Below, piece after piece: positions 1-11,832 of a stretch of 64,000 nucleotides of DNA. The position numbers were made by a program, and so were the translations under genes. The stretch comes from Aquarana catesbeiana (lineage: Eukaryota; Chordata; Amphibia; Anura; Ranidae): the NCBI RefSeq assembly GCF_042186555.1, contig NC_133327.1, forward strand, positions 103,437,853 to 103,501,852, given 5' to 3'. The notes under the pieces were generated by a model. The model ran no database searches. It saw only the letters and a program-made list of their open reading frames with translations, and was not told the origin of the DNA. Within the stretch, counting starts at the first letter, position 1. The number at the start of each line of letters is the position of its first letter.

Positions 1-462
1 CTTTACATCAGAGTGTCCCCATCAGCAGCCTCCTTCACATCAGAGTGCTCCCCATCAGCAGCCCCGTTCACATCAGAGTGGTCCAGATCAGCAGCCCCCT
101 TCACATTAGCGTGTCCCCATCAGCACCCCCTTACATCAGAGTGGTCCCATCAGCAGTCCCCTTACATCAGAGTGTCCCCATCAGCAGCCCCCTTCATATC
201 AGAGTGTCCCCATCAGCAGCCCCCTTACATCCTAGTGTCCCCATCAGCACCCTCTTACATCAGAGTGGTCCCATCAGCACCCCATTCACATCAGTGTGTT
301 CCATCAGCAGTCCCTTACATCAGAGTGGTCCCGTCAGAAGCCCCCTTACATCAGAGTGTCCCCATCAGCACCCCCTTACATCAGAGTGGTCCCATCAGCA
401 CCCCCTGGCATCAGAGTGGTTCCTTTCAGCACCCCCTTACATCAGAGTGTCCTCCCTCTCCT
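1..462. repeat. 31-bp minisatellite
   Basis: Tandem copies of a roughly 31-bp unit with the core CATCAGAGTGTCCCCATCAG. About 15 imperfect copies reach the left edge of the window, so the array probably continues outside. A short relative with TTACATCA repeats lies at 16050-16190. Reading frames here are open only because the unit lacks stops; they encode repeated Pro/Ser/His peptides and are not genes. Confidence 0.9.
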
Positions 463-779
463 CCCCCTCCCACTTGTACTCACAGTTCTGAAGGCAGCTT
501 CTTGTTCCTCTCTCCAGTCATGTGATAAGTGACAAGTGATAAGGGGAGAGAGGAAGGAAAGTCTGCCAGCTGTCTATCTCCCCCTGCAGGCTTGAGGAAG
601 CAGAAAGTCTAATCCTCTCTCCAGCAAGTGTCGGCAGCTGCTCCTTGGTGACAGGAGTGAAATTGTGCTCACTAACTGTCAGAGAGGAGCAGCTCCAGGA
701 CAGTACGTGAACGGCCCACTGAGCCATCGGCCCATTGGAAGATAGATAGAGATATATATATATTACATATATACACATA
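463..779. other. Unassigned spacer
   Basis: No gene or clear repeat structure. A short TA-rich run at 743-779 supplies the TA dinucleotide next to the following Tc1 element. Confidence 0.5.
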
Positions 780-1209
780 CACAGTATCTCAGAAAAGTGA
801 GTACACCCCTCACATCTTTGTAAATATTTTATTATATCTTTTCATGTGACAACACTGAAGAAATGACACTTTGCTACAATGTAAAGTAGTGCACAGCTTG
901 TATAACAGTGTAAATTTGCTGTCACCTCAAAATAACTCAACACACAGCCATTAATGTCTAAACCGCTGGCAACAAAAGTGAGTACACCCCTAAGTGAAAT
1001 TGTCCAAATTGGGCCCAAAGTGTCAATATTTTGTGTGGCCACCATTATTTTCCAGCACTGCCTTAACCCTCTTGGGTATGGAGTTCACCAGAGCTTCACA
1101 GGTTGCCACTGGAGTCCTCTTCCACACCTCCATGATGGCATCATGGAGCTGGTGGATGTTAGAGACCATGCGCTCCTCCACCCTCCATTTGAGGATGCTC
1201 CACAGATGC

Positions 1210-1407
1210 TCAAAAAAGGTTTAGGTCTGGAGATATGCTTGGCCAGTCCATCAGCTTTACCCTCAGCTTCTTTAGCAAGGCAGCAGTCATCTTGTAGGTG
1301 TGTTTGGGGTCGTTATCATGTTGGAATACTGCCCTGTGGCCCAGTCTCCGAAGGGAGGGGATCATGCTCTGCTTCAGTATGTGACAGTACATTTTGGCAT
1401 TCATGGT
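1210..1407 (-). pseudogene. Tc1 transposase, C-terminal half
   Basis: The minus strand encodes a peptide with QHDNDPKHT followed by W-x-SISPDLN. In Tc1 transposases this is the region of the second catalytic Asp and the stretch before the final catalytic residue. It begins at TMNAKMYC next to the insertion point and stops before the true C-terminus. The N-terminal half is at 13453-13963. A broken copy that cannot make a working enzyme. Confidence 0.85.
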
Positions 1408-1780
1408 TAGGGATGAGCCGAACATCCCCTCGGTTCGGTTCGCATCAGAACAACGGACTGAAAATTTGCGTGAATTTTCGAACTCCGTTAAAGCCTATGG
1501 GACTTGAACATGAGAAATGAAAAGGGTGAATTTTAAAGGATAATATGCAAGTTATTGTCATTAATAGGGTTTGGGGCCCTATTAAGAGCCTTGAGTATAT
1601 AAGGCCCAGGCCCTACATACTCTGAACAGCAGTATACAGGCAGTGCAAACAAGACAGAGACTGTAGGTTTGTTGTTAAGTAGAATCGGTTTGTAATTTTG
1701 AACTGGTACATTTTTTATGTGTAGCTCCAGCCAAAAAATCTATTTTTAAGCTTTTTGGAAAACGTAGGGAAGGATTATCA
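1408..1780. mobile_element. hAT-like element, left end
   Basis: Begins TAGGGATGAGCCGAAC and carries CCGTTAAAGCCTATGGGAC. The same subterminal sequence appears inverted at 13300-13345, and the inverted terminus TAGGGATGGATG ends near 13455. The termini resemble the better preserved hAT copies at 20695 and 37540. The body has been replaced by the nested elements between 1800 and 13225. No matching 8-bp target duplication is visible, consistent with the deletion seen in the host Tc1. Confidence 0.65.
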
Positions 1781-1798
1781 CCCCTGTAACATTTTTTT

Positions 1799-2612
1799 TG
1801 CTGAGAAACACAAAGAAAAAGAAGGTGTTAAGAAAACATTTTATTCATAATCTTGTGTCAGTTGCACTCACATTTGGGAAGTCATCAAAAAGCATGTAAG
1901 ATATCCATCAGAAGAGTATCATCAGATCGGTCACAAGAACTCCTGCCTGTCTGCTGAGTGTTCTGCCTGCGTATGGAAGGACACCGCTGAGATGTTGTGC
2001 TGGCCACGGTGACAATGAGGGACCAGAACGAGGTTTGGAGCGCAGATAGATAGCAGGCGAGGAGGAATGACATCACTGGTAAGCGACGCATTTCCTGGGT
2101 GTACGGGCTGCAATGACGTGACAGCCGCACCCCTTCGTCAAGCTGTAGATGGATGGGGATAGGGGCTATAAAAATCAAATTAGGGAGGAGTGGCTGACGG
2201 CAGAGAGCATAGTGATAGGGCTGAACAGAACTAGATGAAAATACATGAGAAAAGAAGGGGGGGCAAACTTGAGGAGTGGCCACAACGATAGTCCCACATG
2301 TATGTGGCCAAAAGTGTCAGTAATAATGTATTGATAATGAAGTCAGCAATGGAAGATGTAAAAAAAATGTAAAAAAATGACACATGGGTAAATTAATATA
2401 AGTATATATAAAGGGTGAGGACAAGGAATAATATGAATAATATGAATAAAATAAAATGAGATTGATAGCAATGTAAATAAACCAGCCAGTATGAGATGGG
2501 TACCTAAATATTAATAAATGAATGAGAATGGTGTATAGGGTGAGGTGAATGATTAAAATATATATATAAAAATATATACACATGCATATCCGTATATACA
2601 TGTATATACATG

Positions 2613-2663
<51 letters not shown>

Positions 2664-4200
2664 GCATACACACATACACATAAAAGAATGAAAATGGAAT
2701 AATGAATGGTAATTGTAATGGGGAAGGCACTGTGCAGGCGCTGTAGTGCAAACAAAAAGCTATGTGGATATAGATGCTCGTGTATACAAAAGAACCAGTT
2801 GTACAAAACATAATTAGTAATCCATTATAATTATGAAAATGTGTATAAAAATATATCTAAGATGAGAATGAAAAATATATTGAAAAATATTAAAAAATAT
2901 ATTAAAAAATATTTTAAAAAAACTATTAAAAAATGCTGGTGATTAGAATGACATGGGAAAATTCAGCAAGAATGGTCATAATCAAATCAGCAAGCATAAA
3001 TTGAGGGAATGCTAAAAATGGCCAAGAAGGAAGGAAAAGCAAATATTAAATATTAAAGGGCTAGTAGGATTTACAGAATGGTGGTGATCTCAATGCTCTC
3101 ATTAATTCCTCCTGGCGACAAAGCGTCCAGGATATAGATCCAAAAAGTTTCACGAGCGCAAAGCTTCTTTAACCTTTCAGCAGGAGGGAGAGCCTTGGGG
3201 ATCTGTTCGATCACCCAAACTTTATGGCCTACCGTGGAGCTCTGATGGGCCATGGCAAAGTGTCTCGGGACACTATGAGGGTCCGTACCACCCTCAATAA
3301 ACCTTCTATGCTCGCCAAACCTCTGTCTAAGGGCCCTGATGGTCCGGCCTATGTAGATCAGCCCACAAGGGCAACTAAGGCCATAGACAACGAAGTTTGA
3401 CAAGCAGTTGAAAAAATCTTTCAGCATGTAGGTTTTTCCCTTGGTGGTGAAGGACTTTTGTCCATGCTGAACGAAATGGCAAGTTTTACATAAAGCCTTT
3501 CGTTATTGATACATGCCTACCAAGGGTATTAGGGTGGGTACAGCAGAAAGAGCTGTAATAGGTTTGAGTTTGCTCGGGGCAATTTTACTCTTCAGATTGG
3601 GGGCCCTACGGTACATGACTTTGGGATGAGCAGGAAGTACAGCTCTAAGGTGGGGATCCTGCTGTAAAATGTCCCAATGTTTTTGTAGAATTTTCTCCAT
3701 ATTCTTGTGTTTGTTATGGAATGTGGTAATGAACCTACTGGAGCAATCCTTTAGAGGTTGACTGTTTTTTGAGGTTTTCCATGGAGATAATATTCAAAGG
3801 CTTCTTCAACTAGAGATTCAGGATATTGTTTATCGAGGAACTTTCTTTTTAGGGTAGTACTGAGTTCAACATAATCAGAATCTTTCGTACAATTCTGTCA
3901 AAGAAGGCAGAATTGCCCTTTGGGGATATTGGTAATCCATTTAGGAAAATGGCAACTCTTAAAGTGTAGATAAGAATTGCCCGCAGTGGGTTTGGTATAG
4001 TTCTTGGAAGTAATGGTAGGACCATCATGTCCCAGTTCCAAATCTAGGAACGCTATGGTGGAAGGGTCCGTAACTGATGTAAATGAAAGCCCATAGGGAT
4101 TAGCGTTGCAGTGTTGGACAAAGGAAACAATAAGCTCAATATCACCATCCCAGATGATGATCAAATCATCAATATATCTACCGAAGAAGACTATATTGGC
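1799..4200 (-). mobile_element. Penelope-like retroelement, left copy
   Basis: Left arm of a head-to-head pair; its partner is 4200-6440. The outer ends match as inverted repeats (both contain GAGAAACACAAAGAAAAAG next to a shared AAAACATTTTATTCAT). This copy is 5'-truncated at the junction but keeps the catalytic core of the reverse transcriptase, the GIY-YIG endonuclease and the 3' tail. It contains a TA/CATG-rich microsatellite at 2560-2660 and a hammerhead-like fold at 2071-2151. Confidence 0.85.
2071..2151 (-). ncRNA. Hammerhead-ribozyme-like motif, left Penelope arm
   Basis: On the minus strand: stem I outer CATC (2151-2148), inner AGC, core TTGACGA (2141-2135; consensus CTGANGA with one change), stem II GGGTG (2132-2128) pairing with CACCC (2101-2097), GAAA (2094-2091), TGCG, the cleavage triplet GTC, then GCT and GATG closing stem I. 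A second helix, GGCTG with CAGCC, extends stem II. Penelope-like elements are known to carry hammerhead motifs in their terminal repeats. Activity is untested, and the core has one substitution. Confidence 0.65.
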
Positions 4201-4230
4201 CGACCTAGTAAAAATGTGTAACTCCACCTC
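3071..4230 (-). pseudogene. Penelope reverse transcriptase plus GIY-YIG endonuclease (decayed)
   Basis: The minus strand starts near the reverse transcriptase active site, FFGRYIDDLIIIWDG (YIDD catalytic motif). It continues through the thumb and connector, and ends with a GIY-YIG nuclease: YGLSCPCGLIYIGRT, then RFGEHRR, with a C-x2-C zinc-type pair upstream (CKTCHFVQHG). Penelope uses this nuclease to nick target DNA and prime with the reverse transcriptase. Frame changes near 3700-3900 and an in-frame TAA near 3507, where the other copy has a codon run, break the protein. The N-terminal domain is missing. Confidence 0.85.
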
Positions 4231-5170
4231 TACTTCCAAATCCCATAACCTCTCTCCCTCTGAAACCAAAGCATTAGACCATCTCATACATGCCAAAGAC
4301 CTGGTGATCAAGTCAGCGGATAAGGGAGGCCGTATAGTACTTCAAAACAGGTCTGATTATCTGAAGGAATCCTATAGACTCCTTTCTGACAAAGTCACAT
4401 ATGCGAAACTCAATAAGGACCCAACAGTAGATTTTGCACAAGAAGCAGACACACTAATTACTGCTGCCCTCAAGGAAGGCATTATAACTAAAACAGAGAG
4501 TTTTAGTTTCGTTACCACGTTCCATAACAAACACAAGAATATGGAGAAAATTCTACAAAAACATTGGGACATTTTACAGCAGGATCCCCACCTTAGAGCT
4601 GTACTTCCTGCTCATCCCAAAGTCACGTACCGTAGGGCCCCCAATCTGAAGAGTAAAATTGCCCCGAGCAAACTCAAACCTATTACAGCTCTTCCTGCTG
4701 TACCCACCCTAATACCCTTGGTAGGCATGTATCAATGCCAAAAGGCTTTATGTAAAACTTGCCATTTCGTTCAGCATGGACAAAAGTCCTTCACCACCAA
4801 GGGAAAAACCTACACGCTGAAAGATTTTTTCAACTGCTTGTCAAACTTCGTTGTCTATGGCCTTAGTTGCCCTTGTGGGCTGATCTACATAGGCCGGACC
4901 ATCAGGGCCCTTAGACAGAGGTTTGGCGAGCATAGAAGGTTTATTGAGGGTGGTGCGGACCCTCATAGTGTCCCGAGACACTTTGCCATGGCCCATCAGA
5001 GCTCCACGGTAGGCCTTAAAGTTTGGGTGGTCGAACAGATCCCCAAGTCTCTCCCTCCTGCTGAAAGGTTCAAGAAGATTTGCGCTCGCAAAACTTTTTG
5101 GGTCTATTCCCTGGATGCTTTGTCGCCAGGAGGAATTAATGAGAGCATTGAGATCACCACCATTCTGTAA
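4204..5170 (+). pseudogene. Penelope protein with deleted reverse transcriptase core
   Basis: Open to a TAA at 5168-5170. Order of parts: N-terminal Penelope domain (SADKGGRIVLQNRSDYLKE region), then an abrupt join near 4500 to the thumb and connector (HNKHKNMEKILQKHW), then the C-x2-C motif and GIY-YIG endonuclease (YGLSCPCGLIYIGRT; RFGEHRR) and the C-terminus. The fingers and palm, including the YxDD active site, are absent, so this copy cannot reverse transcribe, although it reads through without stops. The frame extends upstream of 4204 into the other arm by chance. The endonuclease differs from the left copy by only a few residues. Confidence 0.85.
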
Positions 5171-6072
5171 ATCCTTCTAGCCATTTAATATTTGCTTTTC
5201 CTTCCTTCTTGGCCATTTCCCTCAATTTATGCTTGCTGATTTGATTACGACCATTCTTGCTGAATTTTCCCATGTCATTCTAATCACCAGCATTTTTTAA
5301 TAATTTTTAAAAAAATTTTAATATATTTTTTAATATTTTTCAATATATTTTTCATTCTCATCTTAGATATATTGTTATACACATTTTCATAATTATAATG
5401 GATTACTAATTATGTTTTGTACAACTGGTTCTTTTGTATACACGTGCATCTATATCCACATAGCTTTTTGTTTGCACTACAGCGCCTGCACAGTGCCTGT
5501 GTGCATGTGGTAGTGACACATGAGATCTAAGTTTTAAAAATTATCATCCCTTCCCCATTACAATTACCATTCATTATTCCATTTTCATTCATTTATATAT
5601 ACATGTATATACGGATATGCATGTGTATATATTTTTATATATATATTTTAATCATTCACCTCACCCTATACACCATTCTCATTCATTTATTAATATTTAG
5701 GTACCCATCTCATACTGGCAAGTTTATTTACATTGCTATCAATCTCATTTTATTTTATTTGTATTATTCCTTGCCCTCACCCTTTATATATACTTATAGT
5801 CATTTACCCACATCATGTGTCATTTTTTAAAATTTTTTTACATCTTCCATTGCTGACTTCATTGCTCTCTACGTCAATTCATTATTGCTGACACTTTTGG
5901 CCACATACGTGTTTTTCTCCTTTCAGCCCGAGACTATTGTTGTGGCCACTCCTCTAGCTAGCCCCCCCTTCTTTTCTCATGTATTTTCATCTAGCTCTGT
6001 TCAGCCCTATCACTATGCTCTCTGCTGCAGCCACTCCTCCCTAATTTGATTTTTATAGCCCCTATCCCCATC

Positions 6073-6150
6073 CATCTATAGCTTGACAAATGGGCGTGGC
6101 TGTCACGTCATTGCAGCTCGTACGCCCAGGAAACGCGTCGCTTACCAGTG
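6073..6150 (+). ncRNA. Hammerhead-ribozyme-like motif, right Penelope arm
   Basis: Order: CATC, AGC (6080-6082), core TTGACAA (6083-6089; two changes from consensus), stem II GGGCG (6092-6096) pairing with CGCCC (6123-6127), GAAA (6130-6133), CGCG, TC, cleavage, GCT. The stem II base pair that is T-A in the left arm is C-G here, a compensatory double change. The core is more decayed than in the left arm, so cleavage is less likely. Confidence 0.6.
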
Positions 6151-6440
6151 ACGTCATTCCTCCTTGCTTGCTACCTATCTGTGCTCCAAGCCTCGTTCTG
6201 GTCCCTCGTCGTCACCGCGGCTGGCACAACATCACAGCGGTGTCCTTCCACACGCAGGCAGAACACTCAGCAGACAGGCAGGAGTTCTTGTGACCGATCT
6301 GATGATACTCTTCTGATGGATATCTTACATGCTTTTTGATGACTTCCCAAATGTGAGTGCAACTGACACAAGATTATGAATAAAATGTTTTCTTACGTCT
6401 ACACCTAGAGGCGCCTCTTTTTCTTTGTGTTTCTCTTCAG

Positions 6441-6957
6441 GACCTAGGAACCTGGTTTCAGTTCCCACTGAAGGCTGCCTTATATGTGGACCCATTGTCC
6501 TGGTTTGGACTTTTGGACTTTTCCCATATATATGATTTTAAACATATAAATAATTTGCCCACTTTTTTGGTTCTCTCATGCACCTTTTTCGAAGGTATTT
6601 TATGTCCCGTGATATTTTAATGTTTTTATACTGATTTATATATGACATTTTCTTCCATACATTAGTCTGTGGGTTAGGGTTGTTTTTTATTGTTTTTTTT
6701 CCAGTTCCTTGCGCCAACACTTGCCTATTACATTTTTTTTGCTGTCTGTGCACCTGTTCAGAAGATTTCACCTCAGTTTCTGTCCCAATGACAATTGGAT
6801 TTTGAAAATTTGGGGTTTTTAGTGAAACAAGGAACTCTTACAGGAGAGAATTTCCCTTCCTAGGGGTAGATTTCCTCTCACTTCCTGTTGTCTCCCTCCG
6901 TTTGCAAGTAGGAGTCATTTGTAAGTTGGATGTTTGAAAGTAGGGGCCTGCCCTATA
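6441..6957. other. Repeat-like spacer, no gene
   Basis: Holds text that looks like a dispersed repeat (6830-6957: a stretch around CTCACTTCCTGTTGTCTCC and GTAAGTTGGATG). No coding signal or structure that I can assign. Confidence 0.4.
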
Positions 6958-7243
6958 TACTCTGCAGAAATTTGGGCCTTAGGTGTTGGTGTTGCCACAA
7001 CACTAAGCCCTCACAGTTACTCTTGGTGGGCGCAGGAACGGGCCTTGCTGTGAAATATTAGATCAAGAATAATAATTACATGTCCCTGTTGAACAGGGTC
7101 AGAAAATTGGGCCTTTGGTGGTGGACGGTGTGGTGGTGTTGCCACAACACTGTAAGCCCTCACAGTTACTCTTGGTGGGCACAGGAACAGGCCCTGCTGT
7201 GAAATATTATATCAAGAATTGTAATTACATGCCCCTGTTAAAC
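6958..7243. repeat. Tandem duplication of a hAT-associated sequence
   Basis: Two copies of a roughly 150-165-bp unit containing CCCTCACAGTTACTCTTGG and GGCCCTGCTGTGAAATATTA. The same sequence occurs inverted at 37835-37990 inside the hAT-like element that starts near 37540. This ties the segment to that hAT family. It abuts the truncated 3' end of Gypsy-1. Confidence 0.7.
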
Positions 7244-10200
7244 AAAAAAGGGAGTTTGCTTGATAGAAGAGTGTATTGAATTATTGTAGGCGAATTCTAC
7301 TAACGGCAAAAGAGATGCCCAATCGTCCTGTGCAAAGGAAGAGAAACATTGAAGATATTGCTTCAGAGTCTGATTTGTTCTCTCTGTTTGGCCGTTAGTT
7401 TGAGGATGGTAAGCAGATTATAGGCAGAGTTTAATGCCCAAAACCTCACACAAGGATTTCCAAAATCTGGACGTAAACTGAACTCCACGATCCGACGTGA
7501 TGTTGACAGGGATACCATGTAGACGTACCACTTCCTTGACGAAAGATGAGGCAGTCTCTGCAGCGGAAGGGATACCCTTAAGGGGCACAATAACATCTTG
7601 GATAGGCGATCCACAATAACAAAGATGGTGGTGAACCCTTCGGATGGGGGTAACTCGACAATGAAGTCCATGGAGATCATGCTCCATAATTTATCTGGTA
7701 CAGGGAGAGGTTCCAGCAGACCCCAATTCTTAGATCTGTCCGTCTTATTCTGTAGGCATGTAGTGCAAGATCTTACATAGTCTCTGCAGAATTGTATTAA
7801 GTCTGGCCACCAGAAGGAGCGAAGGACCAGTTTCGAAGTCTTGTGTACCCTGAAATGCCCTGCCAAAGGATGATCGTGGCACATGTAGAGGACTTCTGTC
7901 CGTAATTGCTCTGGAACAAAGATCTGTGTACCATGGAAGTAGAGACCCTCTTTAAGCTGGAGATGGAGTTCTTGGGAGGGAGGTTGATTCAGGACTGCTG
8001 TCTTGATTTGGGAGATGAGATCAGTTTGTAGTAACAGGAAGTTCTTAGCGGGTAGGATGGTATCAGGTTCGGGAGATGCTTCAGTATCTTGAAACATGCG
8101 GGAAAGAGCGTCGGGCTTCCCATTCTTTGACCCGGGACGGTAAGTGATGTGGAAGCAGAATTTTGCAAAAAAAAAAAAAGAGCCCATCTGGCCTGGCAAG
8201 GTCTTAATCTTTTCGCTGTTCTTAAGTATTTCAGGTTTTTGTGATCCGTGAATACGAGAATAGGGTGCGCAGCTCCCTCTAGCAAATAACACCATTCTTC
8301 AAGGGCAGACTTAATAGCGAGTAATTCCCGATCACCGACATCGTAGTTCCTTTCAGGATTACTTAGTTTTCTGGAGAAGAAAGCGACAGGATGGAGTAGC
8401 GATTTTGTCCCTTGTCATTGGGACAATATGGCTCCCACAGCTATTTCAGAGGCATCCACTTCAAGGACATAGGGCAGAGCAGGATCTGGGTGTTTCAAGA
8501 TGGGTGTGGATGTGAAGAGGCCTTTCAGTTTTTCAAATGCTGTTTGAGCTTCTGAGGTCCATGTGAAGGTCATGCGTAGCTTGGTTAGCTGGGTGATAGG
8601 GGATACAATACAGGAAAAGTCTTTAATAAACTTCCTGTAAAAATTAGCGAACCCCACAAACCGCTGTACAGATTTCTTATCAGTAGGGGCAGGCCAATCG
8701 AGTACTGCAGATACCTTTTGTGGGTCCATGGCAATTCCATCTGCAGAGATAATGAGCCCCAGGAACTGGATGGTGGGCTTTTCAAATTCACATTTCTCCA
8801 CCTTAGCATAGAGATGATGTTCCCTTAGTCTGTTTAGCACTTTCTTCATGTGAATTCGATGGGATTCTAAGGAGGTGGAAAAAATTAAAATGTCGTCCAA
8901 GTAAACCAGTGGTTCTCAACCTGGGGGTCAAATGATGATTTGCCAGGGGTCACCAAATCCTGGGCTGTCCCTGGAGCCTGTGGCCGCCCAGCAGGGCTGT
9001 CCCTGGAGCCTGTGGCCGCCCAGCTGGGCTATTCCTGGAGCCTGCGGCCGTCCACTCAGATTCTTCGCAGCGCCCATTCAGTTCACAGCATGGCTGGGGG
9101 GCAGAGACTAGAGGTCAGCTGACTGGTGAGGAATGTGAACTGGGAGGGGCTGGAGGAGACCCTATCTCCTGATTTCGGCATAGGTGTCACTGCTATGAGA
9201 CACCACTAGGTCAGAGATACAGTGAAGCCGGAGACGCAGTGAGTAACACTACCTGTGATTGTAGTTGCCATTAAAAGTCCCCACTACAGTTCTAAGATCA
9301 GCAGATGACCTTGATCAAGAGCACCCAAGTTGGCTGATCAGAACTCCCCTCAGCATTGCTACTCATCCCAACTCCCACTAGCACTGCCACTCATCCCATT
9401 CTCCCCCCACCAAGGAGTAAGAGAAGGAATGAAAATAGAGAATACATGAAAGGGAGAGGAAAAGAGGGGGAGGAACAAAGAAAAAGAGAGAGAAAGAATA
9501 AGAGAAAGAACAGGAAATTAGGATAGGAAGGGGGATGGGGAAAAAAAACAAGAAATTAGGATCGAGAGAGATAAAAGGGAACGAAAGGAGAACAAATAGA
9601 AAGAGTGGCACATCTTAAAAAGGGGTTTAATACTGTATGTGTGGAAGGGACTCAAGGAGCGCTAAATGTCTGTGGGTTAGGGGGCGCAAATTACTTGTCT
9701 TGCCTTGGGTGCTGACAACCCACACTACGAAAATAATTTTACTGTTAGGGGTCCTCACAACTTGTGAAATTTTATCAAGGGGTCACGACACTAGAAAGGT
9801 TAAGAAACACTGAAGTAAACAATAGTAAATCAAGAAAGTCCCGGAACACATCATTTACAAAATGCTGGAAGGTGGCTGGAGCATTACAGAGTCGAAAGGG
9901 CATCACTAGGTACTCAAAATGTCCGAAACGAGACCTGAAGGCCGTCTTCCATTCATCCCCTTCTCTTATTCTGATCAGGTTGTATGCTCCTCTCAAGTCT
10001 AGTTTTGTAAATATACGAGCTTCCCAAAGCCTCTGGAATAGTTCTGGAATAAGAGGTAAGGGGTATCGGTTTTTGATGGTCACCTTATTTAAGTCCCGAT
10101 AATCAATACAGGGCCGGAGGGAGTGATCCTTCTTCTCCACGAAAAATATTCCCGCTCCCGTGGGGGAAGGAGATGGTCGAATAAACCCCTTATCAAGGTT

Positions 10201-11826
10201 CTCATCAATGTACTTCTGCAATTCCTCCAGTTCTGGTTCTGAGAGGGGGTAGATCCTGCCAAAAGGAATTTCTGCACCGGGTAAGAGATCGATAAGGCAG
10301 TCATATGGTCTATGAAGAGGGAGAGTGTCAGCGCTCTTTTTATTGAAAACGTCCAGAAAGTCATGGTAAACGGAAGGCACAAGTTTAATGGTTTCAGGGT
10401 CCATGTTAATGCAGAGGAGCGGTTCTCCGGACTTGGGCAGAGGAGGAATGCAGAATTCATTACAGTACTTAGAAGAAAAAGTCACTTCCCCTGTGATCCA
10501 ATTGATGAGGGGGTTATGTGCCTTCAACCAGGGCTGCCCAAGAATGACAGGAAATAGGGGAGATGTAATGACATCTAGACGTAGCAACTCACGATGCCCA
10601 GAATCTGTGAGGCACAGGGTGGCTTCAGTCTCTAGAGTGACAGGCCCAGATTTGATCCCTGAACCATCTGCCAGGTGGACTGTGAAGCTGTTCCTCTTAG
10701 CACGCAAAGGGAGTGCATGCGTATTTGCAAAGGCAGAGTCCACGAAACAGCTACAGGCCCCAGAGTCCACAATAGCAGAAACAGTAAGAGTCTTTCCGGT
10801 TAACTGAAGGGAAAGAGGCAACAGGGTGTGGTTTTGACTGGAACTTAATGCCACGACCATAGAAGATGGAAGGAGATGTCTTCTGGAACAAGTCTGTAGG
10901 AAGTGCCCCTGCTCGCCACAATAAAGACAGAGATTATTGCGGCGACGATGAGAGCGCTCTTGTTCGGTCAAAGGGGGCCTAGGAAGGCTGGCATGTGGAA
11001 TTTTCCTGATGTCAGAAACATTTCTTGGCGCTGTTGAGAAGGAGGCAGGTGATGGGTCTGTCAAGCAGGTAGGTATTAGATGAAGATTTCCGGCTTTCTC
11101 GAACCGTCTTTCACGTAGGCGACGGTCAATTTGTATGCTGAGGTGGATTAAGTCATTCAGAGAGGTAGGTATTTCTACCCTGGCGAGTTCATCTTTGATG
11201 GCTTCTGACAGGCCAAGACGAAATCGGAAGTGTAAAGCCGAATCATTCCACTCAGTATCAGTGCTCCATAAACAATAGTCCTAGACATAGTCCTCCCTAG
11301 GCCTAGAACCCTGTTGTAAATGACTCAGCAAAGTCTCTGCTGTCTGGTGACGGAAAGGATCGGCATATAATTGAGCCATGGCAGTGAAAAAAGAATTGAC
11401 CAAAGCCGGGGCAGGGTCGTGTTGTTCCTGAAGCTGAAATGCCCAGGCCTGGGGTTCCTCCAGCAACAAGGAGATAAGAAATCCCACCTTCACTTCCTCT
11501 GTAGAGAATGTACGGGGTAGCAAAAAAAAGTAAAGTTTGCAGGCATTCTGAAAAGTCCTGTACTTTTTACGGTCCCCAGAAAACAGTTCGGGCAAGGGTA
11601 TCCTGGGCTCAGGAAGGTAAGATAGTTCAGTTTGGGAGAAAGTCATAGTTTGAGCAAAGGAATCCTTGAGTCTTGGATGCTCCGAAGTGGGAGTAAAGCT
11701 GGATGTATACTGAAGTTGGTTATGGATGTGGGCAAAGTCCAAATGCAACCCTTGCACTACGTGGGAGAGTGTAGTAACAGTTTGGCAGAGGGTTGACAGC
11801 AGAGAGACCTCCCTTTCAGACTCCAT
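7244..11826 (-). pseudogene. Gypsy-1 gag-pol
   Basis: Reads leftward from an ATG at 11826. Gag runs to a TAG at 11281; past it the frame resumes with the rest of gag. A zinc knuckle (CLYCGEQGHFLQTC) and an aspartic protease (DSGACSCF) follow in 10800-11000. Reverse transcriptase lies at about 10200-9775 and, after the MITE, 8900-8415, with the YLDD motif right at the insertion boundary. RNase H is around 8415-8100. Integrase has its HHCC zinc part (CHDHPLAGHF, then C-x2-C) and the first two catalytic Asp regions (MDFIVELP; SDRGVQF). Frameshifts fall near 8175-8180, 7600-7690 and 7420. Dead copy. Confidence 0.88.
8908..9812. mobile_element. Non-autonomous hAT (MITE-like) with 8-bp TSD
   Basis: Ends CAGTGGTTCTCAACCT and the inverse AGGTTAAGAAACACTG. 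Flanked by a perfect direct repeat, AAGTAAAC (8900-8907 and 9813-9820), the 8-bp duplication expected of hAT transposition. Inside are three repeats of GTGGCCGCCCAG-type text (8970-9050) and a purine-rich tract (9415-9610). No transposase. Its termini resemble the MITE at 44228-44680. Confidence 0.92.
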
Positions 11827-11832
11827 TACTGG

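Larger units (their letters stand above)
4200..6440 (+). mobile_element. Penelope-like retroelement, right copy
   Basis: Right arm of the inverted pair. It keeps the N-terminal protein domain that the left copy lacks, but has lost the reverse transcriptase core through an internal deletion. Non-coding tail 5171-6440: an A/T-rich stretch, a TA microsatellite near 5590-5650, GC-rich sequence near 6080-6260 with a hammerhead-like fold, and a shared terminus ending near CTCTTCAG. The junction between arms is placed at about 4200, give or take 20 bp. Confidence 0.85.

Noticed and set aside
1..462. CRISPR-like array
   Set aside because: Units are contiguous and similar along their whole length with no unique spacers, and the window is clearly eukaryotic.
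2317..2811. 164-codon frame in the Penelope tail
   Set aside because: Spans a TA microsatellite and A/T-rich non-coding tail; aromatic-rich low-complexity peptide.
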